A stretch of 22,251 nucleotides of DNA from Actinomortierella ambigua (lineage: Eukaryota; Mortierellomycota; Mortierellomycetes; Mortierellales; Mortierellaceae): the NCBI GenBank assembly GCA_016098155.1, contig JAAAJB010000570.1, forward strand, positions 1 through 22,251, written 5' to 3'. Positions 1 through 12,147 of this stretch are shown here, piece after piece. Within the stretch, counting starts at the first letter, position 1. Every line of letters begins with the position of its first letter. The notes under the pieces are model-generated. The model had not been told where the DNA came from. It saw only the letters and a program-made list of their open reading frames with translations, and did no database searches. A program made the translations under genes and the position numbers.

Positions 1-240
1 AAAAAAAAAAAAAAGAAAAAAAAAGGTACGAGAGGGATGAATGGATGGATGGATGGATGGATGGAATGGGTTGAAGGATGGAAAGAAGAGAATGAGAGAA
101 TGAGAATGAGAAGGATGGGCACACGCATTTCACATATCCATTCTGACATACCCATACCCATGCCCACACTCCACCCTACCCCCACCCACTCCTTCAACCC
201 ACACAACTCTCTTTGTCACTCACTCGCACCATTCCTGTAT

Positions 241-282
241 TCTCTCTCTCTCTCTCTGTCTCTCTCTCTCTCTCTCGCTCTC

Positions 283-315
<33 letters not shown>

Positions 316-356
316 TCTTTCGTGTCCTGAGAGAGAGAGAAAGAGAGAAAGAGAGG
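241..356. repeat. (CT)n tract followed by (GA)n tract, imperfect inverted repeat
   Basis: A pyrimidine CT tract at 241-314, with GT/GC interruptions, is followed after 14 bases by a purine GA tract at 329-356. The two arms are complementary in register, so a hairpin or triplex is possible on either strand. No coding content is seen. Confidence 0.8.
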
Positions 357-525
357 CGCCATCGTTCTGGTTGACCTGACCTGACCTGAGTGGAGTAGGT
401 TGGGAGGGACAAATAGAAACGTTGGTCTCAAGGGAAGTTTGATGAGCAGCCCACATAGAAAACTGTTGCCGGGCAGGAACAACAACAACCACCAACACAC
501 TCACTCACACTCACTCACTCACTCA

Positions 526-530
<5 letters not shown>

Positions 531-570
<40 letters not shown>
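531..570. repeat. Perfect (CT)20 microsatellite
   Basis: Forty bases of uninterrupted CT dinucleotide, preceded by an ACTC-type tetranucleotide repeat at 501-528. This is a simple-sequence repeat in non-coding DNA. Confidence 0.95.
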
Positions 571-572
<2 letters not shown>

Positions 573-2018
573 TCTCTCTCTCCATTCTCTCTCTCTCCTT
601 TCATCCGTTTGGCTCTCTTTTTTCCGTTTGCACAACAAAAAAAGTAATGCATCCAAACAAATCGTGAACACGATCTTCTGTTTCTCTCTTTCTCTCTCTC
701 TCTCTCCACACGATATAAGTTAAAAATGTCTGTGTGGAAGATAGCCATAGGGTTGGTGGACTTCCCCCCCCCTCCACGCGTGCAAATTCTCATCCAGATG
801 TACATACTTTTTTTATCTCGCCTCTCTGTCTCTCACGCACACTCTCTCTATCCTCGGAGAGCCATGCGAAAAGAACAAATATACACACACAAACACACAG
901 ATAGTGAGAGAGAGAGTGAGAGAGGGTGAGTGAGTGAGTGAGCGAATGAGAGAAAGAGAGAGAATATAGAGACCATTCAATCCCGTCTCCCCCACCCCCC
1001 AAGAGAGTGCACGTCTGTGTTTTGAGAAATGTATGATTAAAGAGAGTGAGTGTGTGAGAGAACAAAACAGAACAGAAAAAAAAAAAATAGAGAGAGCATG
1101 GGAGCAAAGGAGCAGGGAGCTGGCTTGGGAAAGAATACACACAGACAGATATATACTTGACAATTCAGCCGAAAGATACTGCTGACAGAATGGGTCGAGC
1201 GTGGGGCCATGTCAGTGACCCTTCGACGTTGCGACCGTTTGCTCGATCTCTCCCCCCTCTTCTTCTCCCCTCCCCCCTTTTCCCTCCAACCTAACCCGCC
1301 GTTTAAACCGTTTGAGCAAGAAGGCTGTGCTTGTGTCAAAATTAGCAGCAAAGGTCTTGCGGAGAGAGAACAATGGTACCCATTTCCCTCCTCCAACCCC
1401 CCTACCCCACCCGCGTTCTGCTGCTGCTGCTACCTCTACTACAAACACTTCTACTACTTCTACTAGGAGGGAGTGCGTGCCAATCAGATATCAGGCGGCA
1501 GAGGCCAAAAGGGAAGAAAGGTTATCGAACCTACTGCAATCAGCAAACGAGCGCCACCTTGATGTATTCTTAGAGAACTTCACGCGAGCTCTCTCATTTT
1601 TTTTGGAGTCTCTCAGTCATCTCAGACTGGTTGCATTGAACTGATGACATAGTAAAGAAGTTTGGGGGTGTCGCTGGCTTGCATTGAAAGTCCACCTCTT
1701 CCGTCCTACTCGGCTGGCTGGCTGAGCTCGCTTGGATCCATGTTTCTCTTTTTTTACTACAAAGTTAAGACATCTTTGCCGCCACTGCATATTGAATCGC
1801 GAAGAAACGCGTAGCTATTGAAGAGTCTTGGTCCTTGCCCTCTCTGCGTCTGTCTCTGTTTTTTTTTTCTGCCAGTTGCAGGTTTTTCTTTATTCCTCGC
1901 CCTTGTTCTCTTGCTCCTCTTTCTATCCTCTGGTTTTTCTCGGCACTAAATCCTTCTCCTCTCTACTCCTTTCTTCTGCTTGTTACATATTATTTTATTT
2001 GTTTCCATCTCTCGACAG

Positions 2019-2029
2019 CTGTCATTATG
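2019..2029 (+). promoter_or_regulatory. Probable 5'-UTR splice acceptor just before the FAM72-type start codon
   Basis: A T-rich stretch ends in CTCGACAG at 2011-2018, only eight bases before the ATG at 2027. This resembles a 3' splice site, so the pyrimidine-rich DNA upstream (about 1850-2018) may be a 5'-leader intron. The reading frame is open back to an ATG at 1835, but the peptide from that stretch is a Phe/Leu/Ser translation of pyrimidine-rich DNA and looks non-coding. The matching donor was not identified. Confidence 0.4.
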
Positions 2030-5000
2030 CCGGGAAGCACCCCAGCAAGCCCAGCATTGAGAGCATCTGGAGGGCATCCAGACTCCAGTGGTAATGGTGC
2101 CCCATCATCTGCTCAAGATCTGCAGCCGCAGCAGTCATCATCATCGTCATCATCTGTCCAGGATGATATATTTCATGAGAGCCAGTATGCTTCCCTACTC
2201 GAGGCGGTCTCCAATATTCACATGTCTGCTAGACCTTTCAGTCTGGAAGACGTGGACGGCGACGACCGCGACCTTGGTAATCATTTGACCGACCATCGGG
2301 CCACTGAAGCTGACATCTATGACCTTCGACATGTTATTGTTCATCGCCAGCGAGAGTACGAACATCAGATGCGCCAGGTGCGTCACGACTACGACTTGAG
2401 CGACCCGCTACCCAATCCTAGTCTCACCACCCAGACCACCCAGACCACCCAGACCACCCAGGCCTCGCCTCCACCTCATCACTCTGCGAGTGGTACCACC
2501 GCATCCGTTCCACAAGCCAGGTCCTCGGCCCCTCGCCTGGACAACTCGCCATCTCCAGAAATAGCGCCAAGAGGCTTGGATGGCCGCCTGTTCTCACCTT
2601 CCTCACCATCCATCTTTGGTACATTTGAAAACCGCCCTACCATCTCGTCTTCCTACTTTCCATCCTCCATGGAGTCAACCATCGTCTTGTCATCTCCCCC
2701 TCCTGGTCGATCCAACTATCAACCCCAAACACACCAACACAATCCACTTCCGCAGCCTTCCCATGTACCTTCAGGCTATCACCACACCCCCTCGCCCCCC
2801 TTTGAGCCATCTCATCGACGTCAAAACTCAAACGCCTTTGCCGTCTTTTCGAGTGCATCCCCGGCTTCTTCCCTCTCTCCGACATCGCATCTGCGCTCCT
2901 CTTCCTCACAATTGGATAATGGGCCATATCGCCCATACGTGACCGGCCTCGATCTTCCCTCGGCAGCCACTTTGCGACACGATCCGAACGCTACAACTCC
3001 TTCAACTTTTCGCTCGACAGCAAGCACTGCCACCATGGCTCCACACAACAGCGGCAGTATGGGCGCACCCATTCCGCTCCCAGTTTCAAATCAACAAGAG
3101 CTTTCGGATGAGATGGATAGTGATGGAAGGCGGACGTTGGTCGGGAACCATGGCACGGGTCGATGGTCCGCCTTTGGGTCCTTGATTCCGCTTCGTGCCT
3201 CGCCTCCCCATCTGGCCGAGTGGAGCGAGGCGATTCATTTCCAACGACAGCGACAGCGGCACTCTTATCGACAACGTCTGCCATCACAACCACCGGAGGA
3301 GTTGCAGCAGCACTCGCTACAGACCAATGACGAAGACGTGGTCATGAGTGCACCCGGAGGTGACCACCACGAAGACGATGATGGTGAAAAACTCGAGCTT
3401 GGAATGGACTACGATCCATCGGACGCTCAGCTAGAACGTCAGTATCGTCGACTCAACTCGGCACCATTCGAGAGAAGCGTACTAGGGTACCTGCCACCAC
3501 CGACATCACCGCCATCGTCCATGGCGTCTCGTCTAGCCTCCTTGCCTATATTCCTGTCATCATCATCCCCCTCTGTACTACACCCACCACGCGATTCCGC
3601 AGGAGGCAGCATGAATTCCTTTCCGGGACCACCACACTCTGCTCATTTTGAGCACCCAAGCTATCTTCCTATTGCCTCAAGGTATCTTCATCCACCTCCT
3701 GTGCTTATGCCACCAGTGGCAGGGGTTCACCTCTCGGATTCAGACTCTGTGGTGTCGACCATGTCACCGAGCCCGGAGGACAGCACCCATACCCTTTCCA
3801 GAACCACCCAACCACCTAATTCCAGTAGTAGCAGCAGCCAGACACCCTATAGCCCCCAGCGCCACCAGCATCAGCACCAGCACACCAGTGTCAACGATAG
3901 CAGCAATAGTAGTCGTGGTGGCAGTACTACATTCCCAGTTCCACCGGTACCTTTGACCACACCAACACCAGCACCAGCGCCAGCACCACCACCTACCATC
4001 ACCATCAGCACGGCTACATCCACCTCAGCCTCGACCATGTCGACCAACACCACCGGATCGCAGACGAGCCCGAGCCACTACTATGCGCACGTGCCTCTGC
4101 AATCCTCCTCATCGACACCATCCTCCACCTCCACCTCCTCTTCCGCGTCTTCCTTTGCTGCTCCTGCTGTTGCTCCAGCTACTGCTGCTGCGGGTTCGCA
4201 GCAGCAGCAGCAGCAGCAGCAGCAACAAGGGTACCAGTACTACCCACCATCGTACCGCGCCTACTACTACTCGGAAAGCGGGGACCACCATTCGCTGCAG
4301 CAACGCCAAATTGGGCTCAAAGAGGTTGTGCGCATGGCATGCAGGTTCTGTGAGGCGGTGGTATGCGAGCGTGGAATGAAGGTAAAAATATCTTTGCATC
4401 ACCCCCCCAAAGGAGTAAACAAGAGAGAGAGAGAGCGAGAGAGAGAGAGACAGGATATGAGCAACAAAGGCGGTGGTGGTTTCGAGGGAAAGGGTGTGGT
4501 GGACTGGGTACTTTGTACACACGTTTCTTATGGTTTATTTGGTTTTTTTTTTTCGGTCTCAGCTGCCAAACGCCCCCCTCTCTCCTTCCCCCCCCGCTCA
4601 ACCCTCTCGGTTTTGGATTAATCTCGCGGATCAGAAACAAAGGATGTTGAATTGCTAACTTGTTGCGCACCATCTTGCATACCCTATTTTTTTTTTGCCC
4701 AGGCGCAATTGTTGGCCGATCAGACTATTGGCCTATTCTCAACAGACGATGCACCTGTCACGTAAGAGAGGGGTGAAGACGAGGGGGAGATGAAAGTTCT
4801 GAGCACTGATTTTTTTTCTACACGCGCAGCATGCATGTTTCTCATGAGCAAAACAACAAAAGTGTGATTGGACTTGAGGTAGAAAGTACTTGGTTCGACT
4901 CAGCTATCTTGGCCAAAAAAAAAAAAAAATGTTTATTTTTACTTCTATAGAGTAGAGCTCATTGGCGATGCCTACCAACCCACTAATTGCTCGTGCGAGA

Positions 5001-5403
5001 TCAGTGATACGGCATGCCTTGTCTGGTAATGATTTGATCAGTGTGGAAAACCGATCTCTCGAGTACTTGATATCTCTTTTTTTTTCCTTGACTAAAAATG
5101 AATGATCCCAATTGATTCTTTTTTAGTGGCAATGCCATCGGGTATCATATCATGCAGCCTTGCAAGCAATGCCTTTCCGCCGAAAACAATGGCCATCTAT
5201 GGCTCTTCCATCCAGAATACGTATTCAGCAGCCCACGCTATGACCCGGCCCTTGCCCGCCCTTTGCGATGGCAAGATTTACCTCGACCCGAACAAGACGA
5301 TGCAACCAAGAGCCTGGGTCGACCCATCCAACGGATCGATCTGAGAGGCCGCCTTGTCATGGGAGGCATGGTCCGACGTGATTACGAGTCGATCTGTCGA
5401 TAA
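2027..5403 (+). CDS. FAM72-domain protein with long disordered N-terminal extension
   Basis: Exons 2027-4381, 4703-4761, 4951-5025 and 5127-5403 join in frame to give 921 aa. The last ~160 residues (762-921) match the whole FAM72 family protein (human FAM72A is 149 aa). They start near LKEVVRMACRFC and run through RGMKAQLLAD, IGLFSTD, ISDTACLVCGNAIGYH and NNGHLWLFH. The Cys pairs C772/C775, C818/C820, C827/C830 and C842/C845 and H853 are all present; they probably bind zinc (inference). Human FAM72A binds uracil-DNA glycosylase UNG2 and lowers its level, favouring error-prone repair; whether the fungal protein does so is unknown. Residues 1-761 are mostly Ser/Pro/Thr/Gln/His-rich, with a TTQ repeat and a Q10 run. 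A possibly helical, less biased part lies at about 46-125. The ATG at 2027 was chosen because upstream in-frame sequence is pyrimidine-rich and an acceptor-like AG lies just before it. A shorter product from Met770 is unlikely because the similarity starts before it. Confidence 0.85.
2426..2461 (+). repeat. Four perfect 9-bp units encoding (TTQ)4
   Basis: Four identical copies of ACCACCCAG sit in frame inside exon 1 of the FAM72-type gene and encode Thr-Thr-Gln repeats. Identity at the DNA level suggests recent slippage rather than selection on the peptide. Confidence 0.9.
4199..4228 (+). repeat. CAG/CAA run encoding Gln10
   Basis: Eight CAG codons followed by two CAA codons encode ten glutamines in the low-complexity part of the FAM72-type protein, about 30 codons before the FAM72 domain. 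Near-pure CAG makes it slippage-prone. Confidence 0.95.
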
Positions 5404-5765
5404 GATTATTTACTGCATCTGAACTTGCTTTCCTTCTCCTTCCCACTTTCCCACTTCCTTTCATTGCCTCCCCCCTCCTCCTCCCCACCCTACATACTAA
5501 TGCCACTAATTCCACTCCTGTTTCTTTTTCTTTAAAAAAAACATTCCGTGTTACATTTGTCCTAGCGAAGGAAATTATCGATGGTTTGTTTCAATGTTGA
5601 AAATGTGTGTAGGACAGAAAGGAAAACGAAAAGGGAGGAAAGAGCGAGAGAGAGAGAGAGAGGTGGTTGGGTGGCGTGTGAGAGGTCGAGTGAAAGAAAG
5701 AAGGAATCTCTTGGTTTGCGTTAAGAAAACAATGTAGAAAGACGAAAAAAAAATCGGATTTTCTT
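5404..5765. other. Convergent 3' intergenic spacer between FAM72-type gene and U2AF2
   Basis: This spacer holds both 3' UTRs, with transcription running inward from each side. The left half is CT-rich with an A8 run near 5534. The right half has an AG microsatellite near 5645-5662 and an A-run near 5744. I found no canonical AATAAA on either strand and no coding segment. Confidence 0.6.
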
Positions 5766-8972
<3,207 letters not shown>

Positions 8973-9187
8973 GCTGCGTCGATCGAATGCTGTGAGCGAT
9001 TAAGCATGAATCAACATGTCCGCTCACTCAATAACCCTTTTCTAGAGCAGTGCGCTGGGGCTGGGTGGCTTGGGCGATTTCAAGCGTTGCTCGGCTCTCG
9101 AGGGGATATAAACTTTTTTTTGCCCCCCGCCCCTGGTCTGCAACAACTTACGACAAAAGCGAATCCAACTCATCGAGCATCATCGAC
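8973..9187. promoter_or_regulatory. Divergent promoter shared by U2AF2 and MUS81
   Basis: The two start codons face away from each other across 215 bp, so both core promoters and 5' leaders must fit here. A TATAAA element at 9107-9112 is oriented for MUS81, about 76 bases before its ATG, and is followed by a T-run. No matching element was seen for U2AF2. Confidence 0.55.
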
Positions 9188-12061
9188 ATGGCAGATGGAC
9201 AGGCCCCCCAGTATGCCAATCCTTTGTATCTGCAATGGCTTGGTGAATGGATGGATTTTGCACGCGAGACCAACGCGAAAACGTATTACAGCTACAGAAA
9301 GGTAGCTCATTGGCTCTTTTTTATTTTACTTTATATTTTTTTTGGACGAGTCCCTGAAGCAACCCGACCACGCCAAGCTAACAAGCTGTTCTTCATTGCA
9401 TTGTACCAGGCGTATGACTCCATGGCAAAATATCCGGCTAGGTTCACGCACCCCGCTCAGGCCCAATGCCTGGTAGGTGTTGGCCCAAAGATTGTTGAGC
9501 AATTGGAAAATAGACTTCAACAGCATTGCCGAGAGAACAACCTCCCCATGCCTACTGGTATGTCTTCCGTGCTCGTTTGCTGGGGCCCTTTTTAGGGTGC
9601 ACCGCCATCTTTACTCTCTACAGAGTAGAGCCACAAAAGAGTGGGGCATTTGTTTTCTTTCTTGATTGTAACACCATGTCACTCTTCTTTTTGGCGCTCC
9701 ATCTAGCAAAAGGAAAACGACCAGCCCCGAGTCAATATGGTGCAGCACCAACGGCACCACCAGCACCGAAAAAACCGCGCAAGGAGCGCCCTTACGTCCC
9801 CACTCGCCGATCTGGAGCATATGGCATCCTCCTGGCTTTGTTGGACGCCAAAGATGAGGGTGAAAACTCACTCACACAGAAAGAGATCTGCACTATTGGC
9901 CAAAAATATTGTGACGCTTCGTTTACGGTGCCAGACCACGGCAAGTTCTTCACTGCTTGGAATTCCATCAAGACGCTCTCCGAAAAGGGGCTCGTCTACC
10001 AGTCAGGAAAATCCTACGTATTGACACCTGAGGGCGAGGAGTTGGCTCGCCCTATGCGCGTTGTCGAGCGCGAGGGTGGTGGACATCTGCCAATAGCCCC
10101 AAGTCCTGCGAGCTCGGCAACTAGTACTGTAACATCATCATCATCGTCATCATCATCATCAAACCAAACTCTGGTCTCACGGTCAAGCGCGGGCGCATCG
10201 AGTGGCACAACCTTAACCACGGCGAGATTCCCGAGTGCTGCCTCCACACCGCAAGAGAGCGACCTCATCCCCTCTTGGTCGTGGGATGCCGACTCCAGCA
10301 CCTCGCATGCATTGAAGGGCGCGGCAACATCCTCTGGTGGCTATGATGTGACCACATTGGATGATTCTGACGACGAGCCACCAAGGCTTCTATCTCGACC
10401 GACATCCACCACCACCACGATGGGCGAGCCCTTCAGAGTACCGCCGCCACCTGCATCTCTATCTAGACCACAGAGTTCTTCACGAGCAGGCACACTGGGT
10501 CCAGCGGATACCAGTAATGTCCGGCCGTCCATCGATCGGTACAACAGCGGATCCAGCCTTGCCCGCTACGGATCAGGATCAGGATCAAGCTCCCGCATCA
10601 ACAGCCAAGCCAATTCCCCAGCCGTCCTCCAAGATGTATTCCCTCACCTTCAAGGCCCAGATTACAACAACGCCAACAGTATCACGAATGTCAGCGACAA
10701 CCAGAACGGCTCTGACTCTGCAGTCTTCTCCCATGATGCGCTGGCCAACCTTGCCGACTTTCGACCATGGATCTGCAAGCGCGGTCAGTACGAGGTGTGT
10801 TTGGTCGTCGACAACCGAGAAGTACGCAGTCGCGAGGATCGAGACTATATCGAACAGAAACTGCTCGGGTTCGGGATCACGGTCATGAGACGTCCGCTTG
10901 AAATTGGCGACTATGCGTGGATTGCACGACCCACGACCATGCACTCGATGGATATGCCGGAGGAGATTGTGCTCGACTATATTTGTGAGCGCAAGCGAAT
11001 GGACGATCTCGTGAGTAGTATCAAACATGGTCGATATAACGAGCAAAAGGTAAATGAAGCAAACAAAACTAAAAAAAAAAAAAAAAAAAAAACTGCCAAG
11101 GAAAGTGAGAAGACGAAGGTCCTGGGGCCACCACCGGTCGTTGCCATGATCCCACAGCAGACACCGGTCGTGGCCATGATGTCACAGCAGACACCAGTCG
11201 TGGCCACGAAAGAGCGGCAGAGGACCTTCGTCTTATGCCGTCCCTCCGTGGCCACGACCGGTGTCTGCTGTGGCGTCATGGCAAGCGTCTCCATTGCCTT
11301 TATTAATTTTGTCCGCAATGTTGTTCCCAACCGATTGATTTCCACGTACATAGTTCCGTCTCTCGAGGTCAGGAATCGGAAATGTCATGTATCTCGTCGA
11401 GACATACAAAGTCAACGAGACGTACGACATTACACCACAAGCCATCCAATCAGCATTAGCGGGTTGTCAGGTCATCGACGGGTTCTTTGTGAAGAGGTGT
11501 CAAACGACCGACCAAACAATCGAGTACCTTGCTAGTGTCACCAGGGAGATCGAACGAGTGTACGCAAACATCGACCTCTACGTGATCCCCGACAGCAGGA
11601 TTGAACGCCAACACTTTCTGCCCTTGAAAGGATACCTCAAACAGAAAGAGCCGTCGAGAATATACCACACCAGCTACTCGGCCTTCCGACGTCTGAATTC
11701 AAAGTCGGATGCGGTGACCGTCAAAGATACGTTTTGCAAGATTCTGATGACCGTGCGAGGCGTGGGCGCGGAGAAGGCGGTCGAGATTGCTCGCACGTTT
11801 GGAACCCCACGCGCCTTGTTCGGTGTGCTGGATCTTGCTGAGGATGGCCAAGAAGATGTTGCAGTCTCGTCGTCGACCTCGGCCGCGGCATGGCGCTTGG
11901 GAGGTGCTGACAATAATGGCCTTGGTCAAAAGCGGACCAAAGCTATCGCTCGCGCCTCTTCCAAGACGGGTCGAAAGAAGATTGGCCCTGCCTTGAGTGA
12001 GAAGATTGCCAAAATTTGGTATTCGGACGCATATGATACCAGTAATGTTCCTGAGGAATAG
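9188..12061 (+). CDS. MUS81: MUS81 structure-specific endonuclease catalytic subunit
   Basis: Exons 9188-9301, 9410-9557, 9707-11049 and 11354-12061 give 770 aa. MUS81, with an EME1-type partner, cuts 3' flaps, stalled forks and recombination intermediates in the nucleus. The N-terminal helix-hairpin-helix (about 10-80: NPLYLQWLGEW, VGVGPKIVEQLENRL) is followed by a basic proline-rich stretch and the winged-helix domain (about 121-200: RSGAYGILLALLDA, FFTAWNSIKTLSEKGLV). A Ser/Thr-rich linker (about 210-430) follows. The XPF-type nuclease has VVDNRE (D456, E459), GDYAW (D489) and ERKRMDDL (515-518, the ERKx3D motif), so the active site looks intact. QVIDGFFVKR and the C-terminal HhH (about 665-690: VRGVGAEKAVEIA) complete the family order. 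Human MUS81 is 551 aa; the excess is the linker. The ATG at 9188 was chosen because NPLYLQWL begins ten residues later, as in the family. An open frame continues upstream without similarity. Confidence 0.95.
10138..10161 (+). repeat. TCA/TCG serine-codon run in the MUS81 linker
   Basis: A nearly pure TCA/TCG codon run encodes consecutive serines just after the winged-helix domain. It is simple-sequence DNA inside an exon and part of why this MUS81 is longer than usual. Confidence 0.85.
11131..11220 (+). repeat. Tandem 30-bp direct repeats in MUS81 intron 3
   Basis: Units 11131-11160 and 11161-11190 share the core ACCGGTCGTNGCCATGAT and end in ACAGCAG. The third unit, 11191-11220, keeps ACCAGTCGTGGCCA and then diverges. 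Confidence 0.85.
11173..11282. repeat. 35-bp inverted repeat with 40-base loop
   Basis: The arms 11173-11207 and 11248-11282 are reverse complements at 32 of 35 positions. The loop contains one arm (11221-11234) of a second, perfect 14-bp inverted repeat whose partner lies outside, at 11110-11123. Confidence 0.85.
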
Positions 12062-12067
12062 AATAAA
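12062..12067 (+). terminator. AATAAA poly(A) signal of MUS81
   Basis: A canonical AATAAA begins on the base directly after the MUS81 stop codon (TAG at 12059-12061). The implied 3' UTR is very short, fitting the tight convergent arrangement with the methyltransferase gene. Confidence 0.55.
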
Positions 12068-12097
12068 GAAGTGTTTGCAAGTGTTTTGAATAATCAC

Positions 12098-12103
12098 TTT
12101 AAT
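12098..12103 (-). terminator. ATTAAA poly(A) signal of the methyltransferase gene
   Basis: TTTAAT on the plus strand reads ATTAAA on the minus strand, 45 bases after the methyltransferase stop codon (12150-12148). Together with the MUS81 signal at 12062 it implies that the two 3' ends nearly touch or overlap. Confidence 0.45.
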
Positions 12104-12147
12104 GTGTGTGCATTGATGTTTTTTTTTCTTTGATTCTTTCTTCTCTA

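Larger units (their letters stand above)
1..1834. repeat. Simple-sequence-rich intergenic region
   Basis: I see no gene here. The stretch is dominated by microsatellites: a poly-A start (1-24), six ATGG units (41-64), a (CT)n tract (241-314), a purine tract (329-356), three TGACC-type units near 373-388, ACTC repeats (501-528), (CT)20 (531-570), a further CT tract near 684-706, GA-rich DNA (904-965), an A-run near 1076-1087, and CTG/CTA triplets near 1417-1450. The open frames across it are artefacts of dinucleotide repeats, giving runs such as SLSLSL or RERERE. The right-hand part (about 1500-1834) probably includes the promoter and 5' leader of the FAM72-type gene, but I see no convincing TATA box. 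Confidence 0.8.
11050..11353 (+). other. MUS81 intron 3 carrying direct and inverted repeats
   Basis: The intron is placed by AAG|GTAAAT at 11050 and ACATAG at 11353, which joins EQK to FRLSRSGIGNVMYLVE as in MUS81 proteins. It contains an A22 run (11071-11092), two and a half 30-bp direct repeats (11131-11160, 11161-11190, partial 11191-11220), a 14-bp perfect inverted pair (11110-11123 with 11221-11234) and a 35-bp inverted pair (11173-11207 with 11248-11282, 32 of 35 matched). The frame stays open through the intron, but its length (304) is not a multiple of three. Retention therefore shifts frame and ends at 11535. Confidence 0.85.

Noticed and set aside
194..504. Overlapping frames encoding RERERE or SLSLSL peptides
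   Set aside because: They are translations of CT/GA microsatellites with no coding support.
1835..2026. In-frame ATG 64 codons upstream of the chosen FAM72-type start
   Set aside because: The peptide is Phe/Leu/Ser-rich like a translated pyrimidine tract, and an acceptor-like CGACAG lies just before the ATG at 2027, so it is more likely leader or intron.
4885..4910. tRNA T-loop-like GGTTCGACTC in a FAM72-type intron
   Set aside because: No matching A box, acceptor stem or anticodon arm is present around it.
11071..11092. A22 run in MUS81 intron 3 as the tail of a retroposed element
   Set aside because: It lies on the left side of the repeat block in A orientation, which fits neither strand of a retroposed insertion covering that block, and no target-site duplication was seen.
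11131..11220. CRISPR-like direct repeats
   Set aside because: The 30-bp units are adjacent with no spacers, number fewer than three full copies and sit in a fungal intron.
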